Source of the DNA: Coix lacryma-jobi var. lacryma-jobi
Lineage: Eukaryota > Streptophyta > Magnoliopsida > Poales > Poaceae
Length of the DNA: 64,000 nucleotides
NCBI GenBank assembly: GCA_009763385.1
Contig: CM019823.1
Span: 45,136,222 to 45,200,221, forward strand
Direction: 5' to 3'
Numbering within the stretch: the stretch's first letter is position 1; each line of letters starts with the position of its first letter. The notes below the pieces were generated by a model. The model was not told the DNA's origin, made no database searches, and saw only the letters and a list, made by a program, of their open reading frames with translations. Shown piece after piece: positions 1-11,429 of the stretch. Position numbers and translations under genes: made by a program.

Positions 1-3000
1 GGGTGTCCTCGGGAAACCCGAATCATCCACGTTTATCTTTCTTCCAGGATATTCCTTTGTCCAGCATCACAGTATTACAACAGTTTTATAGATACGAGAA
101 ATATCAGAGTAAAGCGGAAAGATTATACAAATATATTAAAACTTAAGTGTTAAGTTTACAAACCAAGTTACTTAATATTACATAAAAGTTCGGAACTTTA
201 TATTATACATAAACCATCACTGAAACACTTGCCCAAGGTTACTCATCAACATCATCATCACTCTCCTCCACGAGAGTAAAGAAACACTGGCCATCAAAGG
301 GATGGTCACTGGCTCACCTGCAACAAGGGTTAACAAACCCTGAGTACAAAAGTACTCAACAAGACTTAACCGACTAGAAAAGAGGAGAAGACTCAGGTAT
401 GCTGGCTAAAGGGATTCAAGGTAAGGCTTTAGCAAGACAAAGCTTTTTCTTTTGCATAAAAGCTTACTAGAGTAACTCCTATATCCAAAATTTTATTCAA
501 GATTCATATTCAAGATTTCCTAAGGATTTTTCAAACATTTAAACATATCTCTGATCAAAATCCTTTTCTCAAGATTCATTCTTTACTACGGTGCAGGTCA
601 GTGGATTGAGGCTCCATATCCGAGGAAACACGGCGATTCGAATCGATTATACCCAGCTGGGGATTCAGTACCACACGATATATGTAGAACTTAATCTTGC
701 ATATATCAACCCTTACTATAGATCCTCCTATACAAGAACGGGTCCAGCGTCACCCGAGAGTACAGTACACCTCGAACCCGACTATCTCATAGCCCCGAGG
801 GTACACGCTACTCTCGCCATCTCTCCACTCCCAGTACGCGGTTATCCGTTCTCAGTATTGGAATAGCTATAGACCAGGCTTACCATTGTATGTGGGCTGT
901 ACTCAAAAGTCTCAATCTAGCAGGCCAACAACGGTAAGGTCCTATGTAGAATAGCGTTACATCAAGACTCCTCTCTTGATGTAAGCTACCATAGAGATTA
1001 TACCAACATCAAAATATAACCACATTGTCGGGAAGTGCGAGAAAGCAAGTCTAAGCATTTCTACTGTTTGTGTAAAACAGGTATCAGGGTTTGGTATAAC
1101 AACAAGGTAAAACATGCATCAACAGGTTTAAAACATTTATTTGATAAACAGCTAATGCATCAGGTTATAAAGAAAAGTGTAATTGCGAAATCAAGGGATT
1201 GGTTTAAATGCACCGGGGCTTGCCTTGAAAACAGCGAAGTCCGGCAACTCAGACGAGACGGGAAGATCTACACCCTCAGAAGAAATCCACTGAGAAGCAG
1301 GCTCTTCCGGAACGGAGTCTACACGAATAAATGCATATGCATGATCAATGAGATGCTTTGACATGAACATGGTAAAGATGGAAATTTTCCAAGCTATAAA
1401 CAATTACTTGAGTACAACTTTCCTTCATGAAAAGGAAGGAAACTAATTTAATTAACAACCTTTAAATCTACTAAGCATTTCTTATCATTATCATAAAGCA
1501 AGACTACATAATCAATTAATGACAAAGGATAATTAACACATAGAAAACCTTAACCAGGGAGCATTTATGCTAGGTTCCCATTGGTTGTCAAACAAATCCA
1601 CAATCACAAAACATAAATGACTATTCTTTTCTATTTATTTTATAAGCCTTTAAATAGCTTTTACTTATAAAACAATTATATTAATTCAAACAGAGATGAA
1701 ATTAAACATAAAGGTAGATATGACCAAAATAAACTTGCATTTCAAATTTCATGATTTTTGGACAAACACAGAAATTACATAAATCATCAAAGTTGCATTT
1801 ATTAATTAAATCATGAATTAATGATCATAGCAAAAGTACTCTAAAACAAGTTTCATAATTTTTATATTAGCACAGACACATTAAGATCATCCATGTCAAA
1901 TTTCATAATTTTAGAGCTATAGAAAATTGTAGCAAAAATAACAAAACAGGCTACTGCTCAAACATAAAGAAAAAGAAAAAAACCACACCTGACCCAACTA
2001 GGCTTGCGGCCCAACGCGGTCCGACACGCGCGAAAACCGGCCCAGCCTGTTCCCGCCCGCGCGCGCTGCAAGCTTTGCAGAAAAGCCCTTCGGCTTTGAA
2101 AACTAACCCGCAGTCCAGCGCTCTATTCACATGAGTCTAAGACTTTACAACTAACACCCTGGACCTTTTTCATCTTCACAACACGAGGTCCCCGACACCA
2201 GCCCGAACGGACGGCGGCGCACAGAGCGGCGGCGCTCTTACGCCGGCCAACTCCGGCCGGTAGAGACCTAACGGATGCGAGCATCACCACCGCTATGGCA
2301 CCCGCGACCGATAGAGCCTCTAACCCTAAACGCTACTGCCCGACGAGGTCTGGCCACGCACGGCGGCGAACCGAACCGTGGCGGAGCTGTTCCGGCGAAC
2401 TCAGGCCGGTAGCAGTAGAACGGAGGGCTAGGAAGATCCAGTAGCTCACCCTGAAGACGATGGTGCGGATGGTTGGGTGGAGCAAGCTCGGAAGATAGAC
2501 GACCACGGTGCAGCGGCGATTGGCGGAGAACTCCTGATGAAGATGGCGCTGTTCCGGCGAGACCTGGGCATTAGACATGGAACCATCGAGCCGATGAGTT
2601 CACAGGGATCACGGTGAAGCCATAACACAAGAGAAAGTGGTCGAACAGATGCTCGGTTGAGCTGACCACTGCAGACCCGAGCTCGGCGGCGATTCCAGGA
2701 CCGGCGGAGGGGATTCCGGCGAGTGCGAGCTCTCTGAGGTGTTAGAGATGGAGAGGTAAAGTCCGGGAGATGCGCAAGGTAACAAGGTACTTATAGGTGC
2801 GGTGAATTGGGATGAGATCAAGCAGAGACGGTCAATTTTGGATTGGGATCAAGATGATGCCCGTCGGTGCACCGGTGGCAAACGGCGACGGCGAGCACAG
2901 GAGAAGATGCCACGACGCGAGAGAGCTGGCCAGCAGGTGCGCAACCTCGCCACGGTCACGGTCGTGTGCGGTTTCGGGAGAGATCGGCGTCCACGCGCGC

Positions 3001-3745
3001 TCGGGTGATCAACAGATCACCCCCTCCCTGCCGCCATGAAGGGACAAGAACATATCCTCTCCCTTTCCCTTTCTACCCTTCTCAATTTAAAATTACTTTG
3101 AAATTTTGAATAGAAGTTGAAAATATTCCAAATATCAAATGCTCAGAATTTCAAACTGAACATCTTTTATTTTTGCAACACCCCCAAATTTGATTTGCAT
3201 TTTGAATTTGAGGTAGATTTGCAAAAGGGGAACAAAAGGGCAAAATAGAATTTTCACAATTACTTTTGATTTTGCATGAACACATGAGAAACTTTACACA
3301 TCAAAGTTGTTCCTTGACAGAAATAGAACAACTTTGCTTTTAAAACATACCCAAATTCTTTTAGATTTTAATCTATAGAAAAGAGAACAAAATAGGATTT
3401 TGGGAATTATTTAAACTATTTAAATGAATTTTAAACCAAAACTGAATTATATCTCATTAATGACTTGAATCAAGGTCCAAATACATCTTTGAGACATAAA
3501 ATCAAAGTTTGATCCAAATTCAATACTATATAAGAAATTACCTTAATACCCTTATACACAAACAAACACTAACCACTATCATGAAAGCATAAACTAGAGA
3601 TCAACTTAAACACTCTTTAACTAAGCATAATCATCAAATGATAAACTTGTTTTAGTGAATGCAATACCAGGTTATCATTTAAATGAAATGCCAATGCATA
3701 TGATGACATGTCAGGTTTTAGTTTGCTTAACACCGGAGTGTTACA
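1..3745 (-). repeat. 3' LTR of the Tekay-like element (truncated by the window edge)
   Basis: The sequence matches 9686-10221 plus 23100-26354 along its whole length with scattered substitutions and small indels. It ends at 3745 with the inverted start of the LTR (TGTAACACTCC on the minus strand) next to a polypurine tract. The stretch about 1980-3110 is GC-rich and holds the likely promoter and transcribed leader; 1-1980 and 3110-3745 are AT-rich. No gene is seen in it. Confidence 0.92.
2789..2796 (-). promoter_or_regulatory. Probable TATA box of the Tekay-like 3' LTR
   Basis: Minus strand CTATAAGT lies at the start of the GC-rich leader-like part of the LTR and is conserved in the other LTR at 25388-25395. 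Transcription would run toward lower coordinates. The call rests on position and motif only. Confidence 0.45.
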
Positions 3746-3761
3746 GCTCCTTCCCCCTAAA
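3746..3761 (-). other. Polypurine tract of the Tekay-like element
   Basis: Minus strand TTTAGGGGGAAGGAGC directly abuts the start of the 3' LTR, as expected for the plus-strand DNA primer. It helps fix the LTR boundary at 3745. Confidence 0.85.
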
Positions 3762-3911
3762 GAATCTCGTCCCGAGATTTAGCCTGAAGGCTAACTAATG
3801 GAAAAGGAAATGTGTCAAGCACTTTTTTATTAACTATTATATAGAGCAGGGATAAGTTATCAACTGTGACTTACAAAAACTAGACAGAAGATAGAAACTC
3901 AGGAAAACTAT

Positions 3912-4368
3912 CTAAGAGAACTCTTCTGACTCCCACGTGGCTTCATCTTCTGTATGCTGACTCCATTGAACCTTGTAAAACCTAACAGTCTTTCTTCGAG
4001 TGACTCGATCTTTCTGGTCAAGAACCTTGACAGGATACTCTGTGTATGTCAAATCAGGTTCTAACTCAATTTCTTCATATGAATGACATGATCAGGCACT
4101 TGAAGACATTTCTTTAACTGAGAAACGTGGAACACATTGTGAACTGCTGACAAAGTGATGGCAAATCAAGACGATATGCCACTTTTCCACATCTTCCAAG
4201 AATCTGATATGGACCTATATATCGAGGTGCTAACTTTCCTTTGATTCCAAAACGAGTGACTCCTTTCATTGGTGATACTTTAAGATAGACAAAATCTCCA
4301 ACCTTAAAAGTAAGAGACCGACGTCTCTTATCAGCATAACTCTTTTGCCTGGATTGTGCTTTCTTCAT
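3912..4368 (-). pseudogene. Integrase C-terminus plus chromodomain-like segment
   Basis: The first part (4114-4368) has the integrase C-terminal pattern with a GDFVYLKVSP motif and a GPYQILGR motif, which in gypsy elements forms the GPY/F module. After a frame change near 4079 a second frame runs to a TAG at 3912. It carries aromatic and acidic residues in the order typical of a chromodomain remnant (TVRFYKVQW, then EDEATWE). In chromoviruses this domain reads methylated histone H3 and steers integration into heterochromatin; that is family knowledge, not shown here. The break is explained by one missing base in a T run. Assignment to a Tekay-type chromodomain is by eye. Confidence 0.75.
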
Positions 4369-4612
4369 GTTATCTTGAATTAACTTGACTTTTTTCTTCA
4401 GATTCTTTGACTAAGTCAACTCCAAACACTATGCTCTCCAGGTTCCGACCAATTCAAAGGTTCTACACCTTCTGCCATACAGAGCTTCAATGGTGCCATC
4501 TTAATACTTTCTTGATAACTGTTATGTAAGAGAATTCTGCTAACGGTAAACATTCATCCATTTCTCTGAGTAATTAAGCACACAAGATCTTAACATGTCT
4601 TCTAAAATCTGA

Positions 4613-5601
4613 TTAACTCTTGTCAGTTTGACCCCCTATCTGCGGATGGTAAGCTGTGCTATGTAGAAGTTTAGTGCCCAAGGATTGATGTAAACGTCTC
4701 CAGAAAACATTAACAAACTGTGTTCCCCTATCTGACACAATAGTCTTTGGAACACCATGCAAACTCACAATTCTGTCAACATAAATCTTGGCATAGCTAG
4801 ATGCAGGATACGCGGTCTTAACTGGTATGAAATGTGCTGATTTGGTTAGACGATCAACAATACCCATATGGAATCAAATCCTTTTGAGGTCTTTGGTAAA
4901 CCCACTATAAAATCCATGCTAATGTCATCCCATTTCCCAGATGGGATCGACAAAGGTTGTAACTCTCCAGCTGACCTAAGATGAATTGCCTTCACTTTTC
5001 GACAAATGTCACACCTGGCTACATAACTGGCAATCTCAAGTTTCATCTTAGTCCACCAGAATCTTTGTTTCAGATCCTGATACATTTTGTTGCTGCCTGG
5101 ATGTACTGATAATCTGGTTGCATGTGCTTCATCAAGTATCTGTTTTCTGAGCTCATGAACCTTCGGAACTACTAACCGATTCTTGAACCAAATTACTCCG
5201 GATTCATCTATAGTGAAATCAGAATTTTGCTCACACTGAATCTTCTTTTTCAGATAGATTATACCCTTGCTTTCTTTCTGAGCTGCAACGATCTGATCTT
5301 TTATAGACGACTGAACTATTATATTTGCAAGATTTCCTTGTGAAACCATCTCAAGATTTAATTTCTCAAACTCATGACACAAAGTAAGATCTATTGACTT
5401 GACTTTCAAACAATTGCAATAACTCTTTCGACTGAGTGCATCTGCTACTGCTACTATAGCTTTGCCTGGATGATAGTGTACCTCAATATCATAATCTTTT
5501 ATCAATTCTAACCATCTCCTCTGTCGCATATTCAACTCTGACTGAGTAAAAATATATTTCAAGCTCTTATGATCAGTGTATATGTGACACATGTTTCCCA
5601 C
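4613..5601 (-). pseudogene. Integrase zinc finger and catalytic core, Tekay-like element
   Basis: The 4846-5601 frame shows an HHCC zinc-binding region (HPGSNKMY, then CDICRKVK) and the first catalytic Asp in MDFIVGLPKT. The core continues in a shifted frame at 4613-4867 with the second Asp in IVSDRGTQF and a HPQIGGQTDK region where the catalytic Glu normally follows. The two frames overlap at 4846-4867 and differ by one base. Integrase inserts the double-stranded cDNA into the host chromosome. As read, no complete enzyme can be made. Confidence 0.85.
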
Positions 5602-6706
5602 AATAATGTCGCCAAATCTTCAGAGCATGAACTACAGCTGCCAATTCTAAGTCATGTGTAGGATAATGCTCTTCATGATGTTTAAGTTGTCGTGACGCAT
5701 AAGCAATAACTCTACCTTCTTGCATCAGTACACACCCAATTCCCTTGCCTGAGGCATCACAATAGACATCAAAGGATTTCTCAATGTCTGGTTGGGCTTC
5801 ACACCGTAACACTGGGGCAGTTGTCAACAACTTTTTCAGAGTTTGAAAAGCTTCTTCACATTCAGATGACCACACAAACTTAGTGTCATTCTTCAATAAT
5901 GTTGTCATTGGTTTAGAGATCTTGGAGAAGTCAGGGATAAATCTTCGATAATACCCTGCTAATCCTAAGAAACTCCGAACTTGATGCACTGAAATTGGTG
6001 ACTTCCAGTCAAGAACTTCTTGAACTTTGCTTGGATCCACTGCAACACCTTCTGATGATAGGATATGACCCAAAAACTGAACTTCATCTATCCAGAACTC
6101 ACACTTACTAAACTTAGCATATAACTGATGTTCTCTCAGACGAGTCAACACTATTCTGAGATGTTCTGCATGTTCTTCTTTGGTTTTGGAATAGATGAGA
6201 ATGTCATCAATAAACACAACCACGAACTTATCCAGTTCTGGCATAAACACTGAGTTCATCAAGTACATGAAATGTGCTGGGGCATTAGTCAGACCAAAGG
6301 ACATGACTAGATATTCATACAGACCATATCTGGTAGTGAATGCTGTTTTAGGTATATCTTGTGGCTTAATCTTGATCTGATGATACCCTGATCTCAAATC
6401 TATCTTCGAGAATACTTTTGCACCGGCAAGTTGATCAAAGAGTAGATCAATGCGAGGCAAAGGATACTTGTTCTTGATTGTTACTTCATTCAAAGGACGA
6501 TAGTCAACACATAACCTCAAAGTTTTATCCTTTTTCTTCACAAAGATTGCTGGGCAACCCCATGGTGATGAACTAGGTCGAATGAAACCTTTATCTAGCA
6601 ATTCTTGTAACTGAGTTTTCAATTCTGCTAACTCTTTTGGTGGCATTCTATAGGCTCTTCTGGATATAGGTGCTGTTCCTGGTTTGAGTTCTATTTCAAA
6701 CTCCAC
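5573..6706 (-). pseudogene. Reverse transcriptase and RNase H, Tekay-like element
   Basis: This is one open frame of 377 codons with the classic Ty3/gypsy RT blocks: LRLCVDYRPLNE, FSKIDLRSGYHQI, the catalytic FIDDILIYS (a variant of YVDD) and the QFLGHILS block. An RNase H domain follows with DVYCDASGKGIGCVL. It copies the element RNA into DNA and degrades the RNA strand. The frame itself is open, but it is separated from protease and integrase by frame changes, so it is called part of a broken polyprotein. The protein resembles chromovirus RT throughout. Confidence 0.9.
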
Positions 6707-6888
6707 ATTACGATCAGGTGGCAGACCAGGTAAATCTTCCGGAAAACATCTGGAAACTCACAGACTACTGGAATGTCCTTAACTGCTTGACAAAAGTAGC
6801 ATATACTTGCTCAACTGCTCTCTTAAGAGTAGGAAGATGGATGAGAAGTTGAGATTTGCTATTAGGTAAGTTGAGCTAACTGTTCTAT

Positions 6889-7200
6889 TCAGGTGTCTAT
6901 TACTGCACCTCTCTGGCTCATCCAGTTCATACCCAAGATCACATCTATACTTGGATCTTTTAAAACTATCATAGAGGTTGGAAATATATATCCACCCAGA
7001 TCTATAGGTACCTGATGTACCATTTCCTTAGTACATAGTCGACCCCCTGGTGACTGTATAAAGAACTCAGCTTTGGTCTCACCAATAAGTATGTTATGCT
7101 TTTCCGCAAATGCTTTATTCATAAAGTATGTGATGCACCAGAATCAAAAAGTATAACTGCTGAATGTTGAGCAACAGGGAACATACCAAGCATGACAGGT
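6889..7200 (-). pseudogene. Aspartic protease, Tekay-like element
   Basis: The active-site motif DSGASH lies near 7135-7150 on the minus strand. It is followed within a few codons by a stop, with the frame resuming one base later in the 6889-7122 ORF, which carries the second hydrophobic motif VILGMNWM. The break is one base in a run of T. Between 6889 and 6706 several further frame changes separate the protease from RT. The protease would cut the Gag-Pol polyprotein. Confidence 0.8.
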
Positions 7201-8352
7201 TCTCCTTCAGGAATAGCTTCAATTTGAGTATGATAAACCTTGCCTGTCTTTGAGTACCCTTACTCTTCTGAGTGTTCTGTGCATTCCCCTTATTCTGGTT
7301 CACTTGCGGATTTCCCACTGTTCTTGGCACATTAGCATTAGGAACATTCTGCTTTGGATATGGGTGACAATCACGAGAAAAATGTCCAGCCTTTCCACAG
7401 TTGAAGCACGGATAAATGGTAGCTTGTGGCACAGGTGGACGATTGACAACAACATTCGGCTGCCGTTGAACATTGAAAGGCATAGCAGGTCTTGCAAAGG
7501 TCCTCTGAAAATTCTGCTGCTGAGGCGGACGATACTGTGGACGATAAGAAGGACGGAATTGCTGAGCTGGATGATATACAAGTCTCTGACGTTTCTTGTT
7601 GCCGCCAGATAATCCAGATCCTGACACAATTCCCTTCTTCTTTTGGCCTCTTTATGCTTGCGGTTCTTATCTTCACTGGATATAGCAACATTCACAACTT
7701 CATGATAAGACAGATTACCACAAGTTGTCATCATAGATTGCAGCTTTGTATTCAACCCTCTCATGAAACATGCCTTCTTCTTGGCATCAGTGTTGACCTG
7801 ATCAATAGCATACTGTGATAGATGATTGAACTTCCCAATATACTGCATAACTGGCTCATCTCCCTGACGTAGAGCTAAGAACTCTTCAAGCTTCATGTTC
7901 ATAACCCCATCTGGAATATAATGAGCTCTAAAAGCTTCCTTGAATTCAACCCAAGTGATTCGGTGTCCGGCTGGTTGTACAGCTAAAAGATTTGCCCACC
8001 ACACACCTGCGGCTCCTCGTAGTTGCTGTGCTGCAAAAGCGGGTTTCTGAACCTCAGTGCAGTTGATAAGACTGAACTTTTGTTCCATGGTACGTAGCCA
8101 GTCATCAGCTTCAAGAGGCTCGTCAGCTTTGGTGAACACTGGAGGACGAGTATCTGTGAAATCAACATATGTGGCCTCCTCTCTGTGGTTACGACCACGA
8201 CCATATTGACCAGCATTCTGGTTCTGAACTAACAGAGTTGTTGTATTGACTAATGCTGCAATCGCTTCAGCCAAGGTAGGTGGAACTGGTGGTGCGTTAG
8301 GGATATCATCCCCACCACGAGAAGAACTAGCTCCACGAGTGTTAACAGGCAT
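7201..8352 (-). pseudogene. Gag (capsid and zinc-knuckle nucleocapsid), Tekay-like element
   Basis: The best start is the ATG at 8352 (MPVNTRGASSS), 225 bases after the leader ORF stop. The frame shows a retrotransposon gag domain (DDWLRTMEQKF, then VTWVEFKEAF-like and FLALRQG blocks). Near 7650 the frame changes, apparently by one base in an A run, into the 7115-7627 frame. That frame is Pro/Gln/Arg-rich and contains one CCHC zinc knuckle, CFNCGKAGHFSRDC. Gag forms the virus-like particle and binds the element RNA. Confidence 0.85.
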
Positions 8353-8576
8353 CTGTTTAAAACAAACCATACCTTAGATAACAGTCATATATAACCATTA
8401 TACACCATACCATGCATAACATGTTTCAACTTATTTATCATACAAGTCCGCTCTAAGGCAGGACTACTGAAAACACTATTTTACATAGCTGATCATATCA
8501 GAAAAGGTTTTCTGACTAACTTAATTACAAAGTCAGACAAGATCACGCTATGATACATCTCATGTGTCTGGTTTTA

Positions 8577-9106
8577 TTACTCTCCTTCAGAGACAAGCTC
8601 ATACTCCACAGGCTCTACTTCCTCATCTTCTTCTTCCTCTTCTTTTCTTCTACTTCATTTCAGTAGTTGGTGGCGTAGCAGGTTCGGGCTGTAAGCGTGC
8701 TGTTAACTTCTCCACGTGCCTGTGTAACTCAACATGATGTGCTTCCATAAGGTTTTGATTATCTCTCATGACATCAACTCGGGCTCGTGCCCGATCCTCT
8801 GCTTGACAGCCTTCCTCCACTTACACTCATACTCCTGGTGCTGCTCGTGATGATACAACTGTTCATTTAGCTCTTCTCTCTCTCTAGAACCTCTCATCCT
8901 CTCACCATTCGCTCTTGCCAACTCCATGTATAAGCGGTCTACTTCCGCCTGAAGTTGTGATGTAGCGCTGTTGCTACTTTCACCTTCTTCATAAGTAACC
9001 TCGGGTTGGTTACTTCCTACACTTTCATCTTCTCTGGGGCAAGAACATGCCGAGGAACACCACGTGGTCCGGTACACTTGCGTGCAGTCTGCTTGTTACG
9101 GGCCAT
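8577..9106 (-). pseudogene. Extra leader ORF with a histone H3-tail-like N-terminus, coiled coil and acidic end
   Basis: The ATG at 9106 opens a frame starting MARNKQTARKCTG. Without Met, 10 of the first 12 residues equal the histone H3 tail (differences at T3 and S10), and a later PRHVLA resembles the H3 PRKQLA. After a frame change at the C run 9036-9039 comes an acidic, Ser-rich linker and a predicted coiled coil (LQAEVDRLYMELARANGE). Further one-base changes near 8790 and 8640-8655 lead to an acidic end (EEEDEEVEPVEYEL) stopping at 8577. All breaks fall in homopolymer runs. The ORF sits between the 5' LTR and gag with its own stop, so it is not gag. Several ATGs precede it in the leader. 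Function unknown; a histone-mimic role is inference. Confidence 0.7.
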
Positions 9107-9570
9107 CAGCTAAAATATATTTTGAATTTTAGAACTATATAAGTTCCAGGATTAAGAAACAGAGTTTTTAAAATAAACAACATACTAACTCTACTCCTAC
9201 TTAGATAAACCTTTTAAGAGGGAAAGTTAATTACAGGTTAATAATCATGATGCATGAACGAACTTACGAACAAAACATTAAACAAACAATTAATCACATA
9301 AACTAGCCACTCAAATATAAGTGGATAAACTTTCCTTTTATAAATAGGGCAATATAATAAACATTGTTCCTTAGAGTATACATATCACCTTAGCTATGCT
9401 AAGAATATATTCCTTTGAATTAAAAATTAGGTCTAAAGAAAGAATTAAGACAAGTCAGAAGCATAAGAAAAGTCTAGAAGCAACTTGGACTCAATTACTT
9501 CAAAATTTAGTTTAACTCAAAACTTTTGAAGTTTTCAAAAATGAATACTGTTATACTTTCTAAAGGAATA

Positions 9571-9583
9571 AGCTCTGATACCA
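9571..9583 (-). other. Primer binding site, initiator tRNA-Met type
   Basis: Minus strand TGGTATCAGAGCT lies three bases inside the end of the 5' LTR. This matches the primer site complementary to the 3' end of plant initiator tRNA-Met used by many gypsy and copia elements, and it fixes the LTR end at 9587. Confidence 0.9.
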
Positions 9584-9586
9584 GTC

Positions 9587-10221
9587 TGTGGCAGAACCGC
9601 CTAAGTTAAGTGGCCCACATGCACCCCATTGTCTCAAAGACCTTTGATCGCATGCATGAGTTCCAAATGACTTAAGGGATCTGTCGGGTGTCCTCGGGAA
9701 ACCCGAATCATCCACGTTTATTTCTTCCAGGATATTCCTTTGTCCAGCATCACAGTATTACAACAATTTTATAGATACGAGAAATATCAGAGTAAAGCGG
9801 AAAGATTAATACAACAAAAAAAAAAAAAAAAAAAATATATCGAAACTTAAGTCTTTAGTTTACAACCAAAGTTACTTAATATTACAAGAGTTCGGAACTT
9901 TATATATACATAAACCATCACTGAAACACTTGCCCAAGGTTATCATCAACATCATCATCACTCTCCTCCCGAGAGTAAAGAAAAACTGGCCATCAAAGGG
10001 ATGGTCAACTGGCTCACCTGCAACAAGGGTCAACAACCCTGAGTACAAAGTACTCAACAAGATCTTAACCGACTAGAAAAGAGAAGACTCAGGTATGCTC
10101 GCTAAAGGGATTCAAGGTAAGGCTTTAGCAAGAACAAAGCTTTTTCTTTTGCATAAAAGCTTACTAGAGTAACTCCTATATCCAAAATTTTATTCAAGAT
10201 TCATATTCAAGATTTCCTAAG
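9587..10221 (-). repeat. 5' LTR of the Tekay-like element, left part
   Basis: This is the LTR segment from its 3' end to the point where the younger Tat element is inserted. It matches the window start from base 9686 onward. A run of about 22 A at roughly 9814-9835 is an expansion absent from the other LTR. The last five bases ctaag (10217-10221) are the target-site repeat of the nested element. Confidence 0.92.
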
Positions 10222-10726
10222 TGTCGACGAAATATGGTCGATAGCCCACCTAGGGGTATGCCCAAGGTGGTAGATTAGCGGGGAAGGCGTGTGGAACGGC
10301 GATCCAGGCGTGACACAAAGACGAAACTAGATGAACACGAGAGTTTATCCAGGTTCGGGCCGCCGAGTCTAGCGTAATACCCTACGTCCTGTGTCGATCT
10401 GTCTATTCTGTATCTTGATGAACGTGTTTTTGAGAGGGGGTCCCTGCTCACCTTATATAGTCACGGTGAGTAGGGTTACAGATTCTAGTAGATCAGGTCT
10501 CTTGATAGAACAAGGAACCTAGTCGATTACAATCCCATGTCACGATGTATTTCCTAATCGACTATGATTCCTTGTCGGTGAAGACTTCCACGCCGTCAAC
10601 CAACCACCTGGGTCGCCTGCCCGACCAGCTGGCCCTTGACGCCATGATCCTTCACATCTAGTTGGGCCGGTCTTCATAAAACAGCCCAAGTATTACTGTG
10701 AGGACACCTGGGTCCATATCCCCACA
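10222..10726 (-). repeat. 3' LTR of the young Tat element
   Basis: The LTR starts tgtcgacg and ends ccccaca in plus orientation (TGTGGGG to CGTCGACA on the minus strand). A minus-strand TATATAAGG TATA box lies at 10451-10459, enclosed in a ctcacc/ggtgag inverted repeat. Confidence 0.95.
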
Positions 10727-10741
10727 GCTAGTCCCCGAGCA
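10727..10741 (-). other. Polypurine tract of the young Tat element
   Basis: Minus strand GCTCGGGGACTAGC abuts the LTR start TGTGGGG. It is purine-rich with two pyrimidine interruptions, so the call leans on its position. Confidence 0.65.
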
Positions 10742-11429
10742 CATTAAATCTTAAAGCGGTGAAGAATCCTTGAGGTGTTCTTGAAACAACTTTTCTTGAA
10801 TTCCTGATCTCCGACCAGGTTGCAATCTAGAATGTCATGAACCCGCAAGATATGATGTGCTCTTAAAAAGAAAGAACGACTTCTAGGAGTTTGGTGAAGT
10901 GTGCCCACTTTTATGGCAATATAACAGCAACATCTTTCCTGCATACTCACCGATCAGATGAAGTGTGCCCACTTAGTCCCCGAACTTGACAACAGATGAC
11001 TCTGTCATGTGATGCCAAGTTCCAAATATACATGCGCGACCTAGCGCCATGTATACACGGTAGTCCCCGAGCTTGACAATAGATGACTCTGTCATGTGAT
11101 GCCAAGGTCAGAAATAAATCATAAAGCTATGAAGAATTAACCACACAATTCGAAATCGTCCGCCGGTACTGCTTTATTCTGCTTTCACTGCCTTTTTCCT
11201 GTTGAACTTTTGACACAAGATGTCAACCTTCCAATACTTTTGAGTACTGCCAGCTTTGTCGTTATGCTTTGTAGAATCGAATCCAACTCTAATATCGGTC
11301 GTCATATGGAGCACAGCTCATTGGCTGTATTATTAATCCCATATGCTCTTCCATAGTTTTGCTATAGGATCTGTATTGAAAATGACTGTATCTTCAAGTA
11401 TCTTGTTTTTGTGAAGTAGACGAAGTGCC
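10742..11429 (-). other. Spacer with short direct repeats, young Tat element
   Basis: No gene is visible. Two near-identical blocks of about 45 bp at roughly 10971-11016 and 11061-11107 share agtccccga, ttgacaa and the inverted motif atgactctgtcat. A phrase gaagtgtgcccact also occurs twice. These are simpler relatives of the array that follows. Confidence 0.6.

Noticed and set aside
591..866. 91-codon plus-strand frame conserved at 23167-23442
   Set aside because: Both copies lie at the same place in the two LTRs of one element and are antisense to it. The likeness comes from LTR duplication, and no protein feature is seen.
9814..9835. Long A run resembling the tail of a retroposed transcript
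   Set aside because: It lies inside the Tekay LTR; the other LTR continues colinearly on both sides with a short A-rich stretch, so it is a run expansion.
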